A DNA stretch of 12,839 bases, taken from assembly GCA_946481695.1 (NCBI GenBank), contig CAMLON010000038.1:1-12839 (forward strand). The letters run 5' to 3'. Source of the stretch: an uncultured Bartonella sp. (lineage in GTDB: Bacteria > Pseudomonadota > Alphaproteobacteria > Rhizobiales > Rhizobiaceae). Shown here piece after piece: positions 7,446 to 12,839 of this stretch. Each line of letters starts with the position of its first letter. Position 1 is the stretch's first letter. Below the pieces are notes generated by a model. It saw nothing but the letters and a program-made list of their open reading frames with translations, was not told the DNA's origin and made no database searches. Made by a program: the position numbers and the translations under genes.

Positions 7446-9245
7446 TTGTCAGGCATTTTAAAAAACATAGCGATTTTTTTCTTCAGCCTGTTTCTCACAA
7501 TGGAGGCAGGAATTGCACAATCGCATGCAGGCGAACCGCAAGTTTGTAAAACGGTCCGTTTTGCCGATACCGGATGGACCGACATTTCCATTACAACTGC
7601 CATAGCAACCACGCTTCTTGAAGCGCTCGGCTATGAAACAGAAACGCGCATTTTATCGGTTCCGGTTACCTATGCCTCGCTTTCCAATGGCGATATCGAC
7701 GTTTTTCTCGGCTATTGGAATCCTTCCATGACACCGGATTTTACCCCCTATCGGGATGACGGCAGTGTCGAACTTTTAGGCTATAATCTTGAAGGCGCCA
7801 AATATACCTTGGCTGTGCCACAATTTGCCTATGAGAAAGGCTTGAAAACTTTTGATGATATCAAGAAGTTCGGGCCCGAGCTTGGTTACGCCATTTATGG
7901 TGTTGAACCGGGAAATGATGGTAACAGGCTTATCCTGTCGCTCCTTGATGACAAAGATCTAGGGCTTAAAGATTTCCACATTGTCGAAACCTCCGAACAG
8001 GCCATGCTTGCCGAAGTAGAGGCGCGTATTCAAGAAAACCGGCCAATCGTTTTTTTGGGCTGGGAACCGCACCCGATGAATTTGCGCTTCAAAATGGCCT
8101 ATCTTTCCGGTGGTGACAAATATTTCGGGAAAAATTTCGGCAATGCCAAAGTTGGCACCAATATCCGCCGCAATTACAGTCGGGAATGCCCGAATGTAAC
8201 GCGCTTTCTTGGCAATCTTGTTTTTGATGTCGACATGGAAAACCGGTTGATGGACAATGTTCTTGACCGTGGTGAAGATCCCGAACACGCTGCCCGTTCA
8301 TGGCTTTCAGCCAATAGGGAGAAAGTTGCAACCTGGCTTTCGGGTGTTACCGCTTTTAACGGTGGCAATGCAGGCGAAGCTGTCGACAATGCATTAAAAC
8401 TACAAAAAGCGGACACGGGTTTTCCCTATAAAATCCCTATCGGAAAAGGCGCAAATACAATCGTCGAATTTTTGAAAGAGCATGGCGGGCTCTTTTTTAC
8501 GGCTGTCCGTTTGGGGCTGGATAGCCTTCTTAAAGGAACACTGGCGCTGTTACTATGGCCAAATCCTTTGTTGCTCATCGGTTTTTTATGTGTTCTTGCT
8601 TTTGCCATCCAGAGAAACTGGCGCGTCGTGGTGCTCACGGCACTAGGTTTTCTTTTCGTTATCAATCAGGGCTACTGGATTGATACGATGGAAACAATAA
8701 CCTTGTTATTCTGGTCGTGCATTCTTTGCATGGGAATAGGGGTTCCCGTTGGCATTGCCTGTGCCCACCGGCCAAAAATCTATCGTGTAATCGAGCCTAT
8801 TCTTGACCTCATGCAAACACTGCCGACTTTTGTCTATCTGATACCGGCGATCATTTTCTTCCGTATCGGCATGGTACCGGGGTTGATTGCAACGATTATC
8901 TTTGTGCTTCCCGCCCCGATAAGACTAACCCAGCAGGGTATCGTTTCGACGCCGAAAGCGCTGATTGAGGCAGGCAAGGCATTCGGCTCCAACCGGCGGC
9001 AGATATTGTGGAAAATCGAATTTCCCCACGCTATGCCGGAAATACGTGCGGGCATGACACAAACCATTATGTTATCGCTTTCCATGGTGGTTATTGCAGC
9101 AACTGTTGGCGGCAACGGACTGGGCGTCAAAGTTTACCGTGCGCTACAACAACATGATGCTGCTATGGGCTTTGAAGCGGGCTGCGTCATTGTGGTGGTG
9201 GCCATTGTCCTTGACCGCCTGTTCCGTCCGGGAAAGGCACGTTAA
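7446..9245 (+). CDS. Choline ABC transporter, fused binding protein and permease (ChoX-ChoW)
   Basis: Imports choline or related quaternary amines across the inner membrane. Residues 1-28 are a signal-like segment (hydrophobic 8-17, AxA-type SHA end at 26-28). Residues 30-315 are a ChoX-type binding protein with every expected aromatic-box and ligand residue visible: W44, D47 region, W91, Y120, N157 and W206; C34 and C248 could form a disulfide. A short linker (about 318-328) leads straight into a ChoW/ProW-type permease (329-599) with IPIGK, YWIDTMETITL, LMQTLPTFVYLIPA (455-468) and the EAA loop EAGKAFGSNRRQILWKIEFP (508-527). In rhizobia choX and choW are normally separate genes; here the frame is continuous without any stop. 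The only in-frame start before the signal segment is TTG 7446. GGAG lies 12 bases upstream, and ATG GAG TAG sits in frame at 7428-7436, so the start is uncertain. Its stop overlaps choV by one base. Confidence 0.92.
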   Translation: MSGILKNIAIFFFSLFLTMEAGIAQSHAGEPQVCKTVRFADTGWTDISITTAIATTLLEALGYETETRILSVPVTYASLSNGDIDVFLGYWNPSMTPDFTPYRDDGSVELLGYNLEGAKYTLAVPQFAYEKGLKTFDDIKKFGPELGYAIYGVEPGNDGNRLILSLLDDKDLGLKDFHIVETSEQAMLAEVEARIQENRPIVFLGWEPHPMNLRFKMAYLSGGDKYFGKNFGNAKVGTNIRRNYSRECPNVTRFLGNLVFDVDMENRLMDNVLDRGEDPEHAARSWLSANREKVATWLSGVTAFNGGNAGEAVDNALKLQKADTGFPYKIPIGKGANTIVEFLKEHGGLFFTAVRLGLDSLLKGTLALLLWPNPLLLIGFLCVLAFAIQRNWRVVVLTALGFLFVINQGYWIDTMETITLLFWSCILCMGIGVPVGIACAHRPKIYRVIEPILDLMQTLPTFVYLIPAIIFFRIGMVPGLIATIIFVLPAPIRLTQQGIVSTPKALIEAGKAFGSNRRQILWKIEFPHAMPEIRAGMTQTIMLSLSMVVIAATVGGNGLGVKVYRALQQHDAAMGFEAGCVIVVVAIVLDRLFRPGKAR

Positions 9246-10285
9246 TGGCCAGAGTGATTATCGATCATGTCAGTGTGGTTTTCGGCAATCGGCGCAAGCA
9301 GGCGCTTGATCTTGCCGCTCAAGGTGCATCACGGGCAGAAATCAAGGATTTAACCAATACGGTGCTTGGTGTCCATGAATGTTCTCTTGACATTGCCGAG
9401 GGTGAAACGCTGGTTTTAATGGGATTGTCCGGATCAGGAAAATCGACTTTGCTGCGCACCATCAACCGTTTGATAAAGCCGGTTGAAGGCAATATTTATG
9501 TTGGTGATGTCGGAAAAGAAATCAACGTTACCACCGCTTCCAGCGAAGAACTGCGTTATGTGCGCACCCGCCTTGTTTCCATGGTGTTCCAACAATTTGG
9601 CCTGTTTCCTTGGCGTACAGTTGCCGATAATATCGGTTTTGGCCTCGAAGTGGCGGGAGTGCCAAAGAAGCAACGTCAGGCCATTATTGCCGAACAGCTT
9701 GATCTTGTCGGACTGAATGAATGGGCAAACCGCATGGTGACCGAGCTTTCCGGCGGTATGCAACAAAGAATTGGCCTTGCCCGGGCTTTTGCAACCGGTG
9801 CACCGGTATTATTGATGGACGAGCCGTTTTCCGCCCTTGACCCGCTTATTCGCAACCATCTACAGGACGAACTTCTGGAACTGCAAAAGCGGCTCAATAA
9901 AACCTTGGTATTTGTGAGCCATGACCTTGATGAGGCCATCAAAATGGGCAACCGCATTGCCATTATGGAAGACGGGCGAATCTTACAATGCGGCACAGCA
10001 CAGGAAATCGTACTAACGCCAGCCAATGAACATGTGGCCAACTTTGTGCGCCACATCAATCCTTTAAGCTTCTTGACGGCAAGACAGGTTATGCGCCCCT
10101 ATAATTATGAAAATAGCGATATTTCTGTTGCAGCCATGGCAAAACCTGATACCAGTTTACCCGATCTCATCAGTGCTTGCGACCGCAAAAACGGCGCCAT
10201 AGGCGTTGCCGAAAACGGACGTGTCATTGGTGTGATAACCGGGGAAGACATTATCCACCATCTGGCAGAACACCAGAAACGGTGA
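9245..10285 (+). CDS. choV: Choline ABC transporter ATPase ChoV
   Basis: ATP-hydrolysing subunit of the choline importer, 346 residues, cytoplasmic face of the inner membrane. It has the ProV-like N-terminal extension (residues 1-55) before Walker A GLSGSGKST (60-68), the Q-loop VFQQFGLFPW (114-123), signature LSGGMQQR (168-175), Walker B VLLMDEP (188-194) and switch His226 in FVSHDLDE. A C-terminal CBS-like remnant (about 280-346) resembles the osmosensory/regulatory tail of this family, shortened to roughly one module. ATG 9245 overlaps the choXW stop (TAATG) and has AAGG 7 bases upstream, implying coupled translation. All nucleotide-binding motifs are intact. Confidence 0.95.
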   Translation: MARVIIDHVSVVFGNRRKQALDLAAQGASRAEIKDLTNTVLGVHECSLDIAEGETLVLMGLSGSGKSTLLRTINRLIKPVEGNIYVGDVGKEINVTTASSEELRYVRTRLVSMVFQQFGLFPWRTVADNIGFGLEVAGVPKKQRQAIIAEQLDLVGLNEWANRMVTELSGGMQQRIGLARAFATGAPVLLMDEPFSALDPLIRNHLQDELLELQKRLNKTLVFVSHDLDEAIKMGNRIAIMEDGRILQCGTAQEIVLTPANEHVANFVRHINPLSFLTARQVMRPYNYENSDISVAAMAKPDTSLPDLISACDRKNGAIGVAENGRVIGVITGEDIIHHLAEHQKR

Positions 10286-10297
10286 TAGGTGTGTTTT

Positions 10298-11113
10298 ATG
10301 AGTTTGGATATTACGACAATCAGCGATGTTGATGATCCTCGTCTTGCTCCCTATCGGGATATTCGCGAACGGGATCTGGTCGGCCGCGAACATCATTTTA
10401 TTGCCGAAGGCAAGGTTGTGCTTTCGGTGCTTTTGCGTTCGGACCGTTTTCAGGCTCAATCAGTGCTTGTTGCCGCAGCCAAGCTTTTGGGGTTAATGCC
10501 GGTATTGGAAGCAACAAAGCCCACCTGCCCGATCTATTGTGTACCGCAAAAGATTATGGATGATATTGCAGGCTTCAATGTGCACCGCGGAATTCTTGGT
10601 ATCGGAGAACGGATAAGCACCCCGACACTTGATGAATTTCTGGCAAGTTTACCCGAAAAAGCACTGGTTCCGGTTTTATGCGGCATTTCCAACCATGATA
10701 ATATGGGCTCGATCTTCCGCAATGCTGCGGCCTTTGCGGCCGACGGTATTATCATTGATAAAACAAGTTGTGATCCGCTTTATCGCAAAGCCATTCGCGT
10801 GTCGGTGGGGGCGGCACTGAAAGTGCCCTATACTCAAGGTGAGGATATCAAGCATATTCTGGACGCGCTCGAAAAAGCCGGTTTCCGGATCTACTCGCTT
10901 TCGCCATCAGCACCGAATTATTTGAAAGATGCGGAAGTGGCAAAAAGAACTGCTCTCGTTTTCGGAACAGAAGGTGAAGGCCTTCCTGAATTTGTGCTTA
11001 AAGATACCGAGGCCTTACGCATTCCCATTGCCTATGATTTTGACAGCCTGAACGTTGCCACTGCAACAGGATTGGCACTTGAACATTTTGCCGATTTTGA
11101 CAAACTGAATTGA
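10298..11113 (+). CDS. SpoU/TrmH-family RNA 2'-O-methyltransferase
   Basis: A SAM-dependent SPOUT-class methyltransferase acting on ribose 2'-OH of tRNA or rRNA; which RNA is not evident. The protein has 271 residues. The N-terminal part (about 15-105) resembles the SpoU substrate-binding domain (HHFIAEGKVVLSVLL at 32-46). The three SPOUT motifs follow: SNHDNMGSIFRNA (131-143), FGTEGEGLP (222-230) and DSLNVATATGLAL (249-261), which form the trefoil-knot SAM site. I choose ATG 10298 because AGGTG ends 6 bases before it; a GTG at 10289 would place the ribosome site inside the gene. It lies 12 bases after choV, so it is probably co-transcribed with the transporter although functionally unrelated. 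Confidence 0.93.
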   Translation: MSLDITTISDVDDPRLAPYRDIRERDLVGREHHFIAEGKVVLSVLLRSDRFQAQSVLVAAAKLLGLMPVLEATKPTCPIYCVPQKIMDDIAGFNVHRGILGIGERISTPTLDEFLASLPEKALVPVLCGISNHDNMGSIFRNAAAFAADGIIIDKTSCDPLYRKAIRVSVGAALKVPYTQGEDIKHILDALEKAGFRIYSLSPSAPNYLKDAEVAKRTALVFGTEGEGLPEFVLKDTEALRIPIAYDFDSLNVATATGLALEHFADFDKLN

Positions 11114-11174
11114 GAGCTTCGGGAAAAGATTGTCTTTCTACGCCTGAAACGCAATTGTTCTTCATCAAGAAGAT

Positions 11175-11199
11175 AAAAAGCAGCTTCGGCCATTTTTTT
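11175..11199 (+). terminator. Weak terminator candidate after the methyltransferase gene
   Basis: AAAAAGCAGC, a UUCG loop, then GCCATTTTTTT: a short GC/GC clamp with a stable UUCG tetraloop, two mismatches, then A-U pairs and a U-run. The imperfect stem makes it doubtful, but it is the only U-tract hairpin soon after the stop at 11113. Confidence 0.35.
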
Positions 11200-11284
11200 C
11201 CACAACAATGGCAGAAAAATAAGAATAACCCGAAACATTCAGGCAAAATCACGAGAGACAGCCAAGGCTTTCCTCAGACACAGG

Positions 11285-11698
11285 CAACAAGACTTTTCTT
11301 GAACACAGTCATCAAGCCTTCCTCAGACACAGCCGGCGAGGTTTTCTCGAACAAATCCAATAGGGTTTTCTCTTAAACACAAACCGGACGGGCTAAGCTG
11401 AATATAGTCCACTAGCCATTCGCAAGCTCAAGCAACAAGACCTTTCTTAAACACAGTCATCAAGCCTTCCTCAGACACAGCCGGTAAGGTTTTCCCGAAC
11501 ATAGCCAATAGCGTTTTCTCTTGAACACGAACCGGACGGGTTAAGCTGAATATAGTCCACAAGCCATTCGCAAGCTCAAGCAACAAGACTTTTCTTTAAC
11601 ACGTTCGTCAAACCTTCCTCAGACACAGCCGGCGAGGTTTTCTCGAACAAAGCCACACGGTTTTCCGTGAACACCGACAACAAAGTTTATCCGGACGC
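11285..11698. repeat. Nested tandem repeat, 148-bp period, about 2.8 copies
   Basis: Three copies begin with CAACAAGAC at 11285, 11433 and 11581, exactly 148 bp apart. Copies 1 and 2 differ at about 12 of 148 positions. Copy 3 is more diverged and fades out near 11698. TTCCTCAGACACAG recurs at 11319, 11467 and 11615 and once more at 11270, 49 bp before the first, so a remnant precedes copy 1. Each 148-bp unit splits into about six related 23-26-bp pieces of the form AGG-TTTTCTC-GAACA. The unit is therefore itself an old repeat. Because 148 is not a multiple of three and stops occur in each frame I followed, it is not a coding repeat. No insertion sequence ends or attachment-site features are visible; the role is unknown. 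Confidence 0.92.
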
Positions 11699-11738
11699 GG
11701 GTGGGCTTTCTTCCTATACAATCGGTTATACTTTGTTG

Positions 11739-11887
11739 ATAAGAGTCGGGAAGGCTCGCATCAACACGTGTTGGTGAAAACTTGCTTTGTGAAAAGCAGA
11801 TATATTTGGCCATGACAAATGCAAAGAGCCTTAAGCCTGGAAATGCAAAGATGTTGCTGCAGGCAAATGGTTTTGCCTGCCGGTTTT
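11739..11887 (+). ncRNA. Candidate small RNA ahead of the mnmA end (convergent)
   Basis: Downstream of a TATACT box (11727-11732, no good -35) the plus strand holds a series of hairpins and no gene. They are GAGTC/GGCTC with a GGGAA loop, CATCAAC/GTTGGTG with an ACGT loop, and TGCTTT/AAAGCA with a GTGA loop. Last comes a perfect 9-bp GCAGGCAAA/TTTGCCTGC stem followed by CGGTTTTTG. AAATGCAAAGA occurs twice between them (11818-11828 and 11841-11851). The unit would be about 149 nt. The alternative is simply the far 3' end of the methyltransferase or repeat transcript. No known family is recognised. Confidence 0.4.
11859..11886 (+). terminator. Intrinsic terminator, plus strand
   Basis: Perfect 9-bp stem GCAGGCAAA/TTTGCCTGC with a TGGT loop, followed after CGG by five T. 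On the minus strand no T-run follows, so it is oriented to stop plus-strand transcription heading into mnmA, whose stop codon is about 30 bases further on. Confidence 0.75.
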
Positions 11888-11916
11888 TGTCTGTTACTTT
11901 GAAACGCCCTGAGCTA

Positions 11917-12839
11917 TCAGGCTGCGGTGTTTTCACGTGTTTGATCGAGCAGGTTTTTAAGCATTGCCTCGGCACGTGCATCCCGTTCGGAACGGGTGAT
12001 AAAGCCGCCGCCAAGAACGCGTGCATCATTGCTGTCATTATCATAAAGAACACAGGCTTGTCCGGGGGCAACGCCAGTTTCGCCTTCCAGCAATTCAACC
12101 GTCAACACACCGTCTTCGACTTTCAAAATCGCCGGACGTGGCGGACGTGTGGAGCGTACTTTTGCAGCAACAACGATACCATCCTTCGGAAATTCGTCGA
12201 TATTTTCGTCGCCCAGCCAATTAGCATCACGCAAAAACAATTTGCGGGTTTCAAGTGCTTCTCTCGGTCCGACAATGACGCGCGCATTTTCTGCATCAAG
12301 ATAGACAACATAGAGGGCTTCGCCGGTTGCAATACCGATGCCCCGCCTCTGGCCAATAGTAAAATTGACAATTCCTTCATGGCGACCAAGAATGCGCCCG
12401 TCAATATGGACAATATCACCCGGATTGGCAGCCTCGGGACGCAATTTTGCAATCACATCCGAATAACGCCCCTGAGGAACAAAGCAAATATCCTGACTGT
12501 CATGCTTGGAAGCAACAGACAAACCCATTTCAGCGGCAATTTCACGAACATGGGGTTTTGCAAGATTGCCAAGCGGAAAACGCAGATAATCAATCTGCTC
12601 CTGCGTTGTGGCAAAAAGGAAATAGCTCTGGTCACGATTGGCATCAACTGGTCGGTATAATGCACGGTGCGCACCATTCGGACGGCTTCTTATATAGTGA
12701 CCTGTTGCCAAGGCATCAGCACCGAGATTTTTCGCCGTTACAAGAAGATCGGCAAACTTCACTGTCTGGTTGCAGGCAACACAGGGAATGGGTGTTTCAC
12801 CATGGGCATAACTATCGGCAAAGGGATTGATGACGGCTT
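11917..12839 (-). CDS. mnmA: tRNA-specific 2-thiouridylase MnmA (5' part beyond the window)
   Basis: Makes 2-thiouridine at the wobble position of tRNA-Lys, -Glu and -Gln, taking sulfur through a persulfide relay and activating the uridine with ATP. The frame is open from the window edge to TGA at 11917-11919, giving 306 residues. Roughly 90 N-terminal residues, including the PP-loop, are outside. Both catalytic cysteines are visible: Cys22 of the fragment in CNQTVKF and Cys118 in DSQDICFVP. The central [17 protein letters not shown] region and the C-terminal beta-barrel with KVRSTRPP and [12 protein letters not shown] follow. A GTG at 12762 is internal, since the conserved [17 protein letters not shown] lies upstream of it in frame. 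It is convergent with the plus-strand unit. Confidence 0.97.
   Translation of the reverse strand, partial: AVINPFADSYAHGETPIPCVACNQTVKFADLLVTAKNLGADALATGHYIRSRPNGAHRALYRPVDANRDQSYFLFATTQEQIDYLRFPLGNLAKPHVREIAAEMGLSVASKHDSQDICFVPQGRYSDVIAKLRPEAANPGDIVHIDGRILGRHEGIVNFTIGQRRGIGIATGEALYVVYLDAENARVIVGPREALETRKLFLRDANWLGDENIDEFPKDGIVVAAKVRSTRPPRPAILKVEDGVLTVELLEGETGVAPGQACVLYDNDSNDARVLGGGFITRSERDARAEAMLKNLLDQTRENTAA

Noticed and set aside
8390..8450. Frameshift or lost stop creating an artificial choX-choW join
   Set aside because: The frame is continuous, both domains are complete, and no alternative frame or leftover start codon with a ribosome site is visible. It cannot be excluded without reads, so it is kept as a check in the findings.
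11110..11376. Plus-strand frame running into the tandem repeat, with about 8-residue quasi-repeats
   Set aside because: The quasi-repeats just reflect the 24-bp DNA units; the 148-bp period breaks frame and stops appear in the first full unit.
11285..11698. CRISPR array
   Set aside because: Whole 148-bp units repeat, including what would be spacers; no short identical repeats with unique spacers and no cas genes.
11859..11880. The GCAGGCAAA hairpin as terminator of mnmA
   Set aside because: On the minus strand it is followed by AGCAACATC without a U-run; the T-run is on the plus strand.
11782..12660. 292-codon plus-strand frame across mnmA
   Set aside because: Antisense to MnmA, which shows both catalytic cysteines and family motifs; the plus-strand product resembles nothing.

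Overview
The window reads as a chromosomal segment of an alphaproteobacterium of the order Hyphomicrobiales (Rhizobiales). The evidence is a fused TrpE-TrpG anthranilate synthase behind a rhizobial-type trpL attenuator, a ChoXWV-type choline transporter, an Rsm22-family protein, and the general sequence character of the proteins. Base composition looks moderate, with clearly AT-rich intergenic stretches, lower than in most free-living rhizobia. That would fit a host-associated relative (for example a Bartonella-like gut symbiont that kept amino-acid biosynthesis), but this placement is an inference. Nothing indicates a plasmid, phage or transposon; no transposase, integrase, tRNA, rRNA or CRISPR is visible.

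Layout. (1) 1-1430, minus strand: the first 390 codons of leuA (cut by the window edge), preceded by a candidate leucine leader peptide and a GC-rich switching hairpin. (2) 1769-5641, minus strand: promoter, trpL leader peptide, attenuator, trpEG, a CDF metal transporter and a NudK-like Nudix hydrolase; the three large genes overlap and look like one operon. (3) 5642-6303: an AT-rich gap, then a candidate four-hairpin small RNA with its own promoter and terminator. (4) 6326-7330, minus strand: Rsm22-family ribosome-assembly protein. (5) 7446-11113, plus strand: choX-choW (fused into one gene), choV, and a SpoU/TrmH-type RNA 2'-O-methyltransferase, tightly spaced. (6) 11114-11916: an 800-bp gene-free stretch with a nested tandem repeat (148-bp period made of about 24-bp subunits) and then a candidate plus-strand small RNA ending in a clear hairpin terminator. 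(7) 11917-12839, minus strand: mnmA, cut at its 5' end by the window edge.

How the genes relate. Leucine and tryptophan synthesis are each headed by what looks like a ribosome-sensing leader whose ATG lies at the expected transcription start, so both leader peptides may be translated from leaderless RNA. The choline cassette encodes uptake of choline or betaine-like compounds, with the binding protein covalently joined to the permease. Rsm22, the SpoU methyltransferase and MnmA all act on the translation machinery but are not in one transcription unit.

The points most worth a second look are the ChoX-ChoW fusion with its odd TTG start, the leucine leader without a U-tract, the two candidate small RNAs, and the nested 148-bp repeat. 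None amounts to a demonstrated new system; the small RNAs and the repeat are the parts not explained by known gene families.
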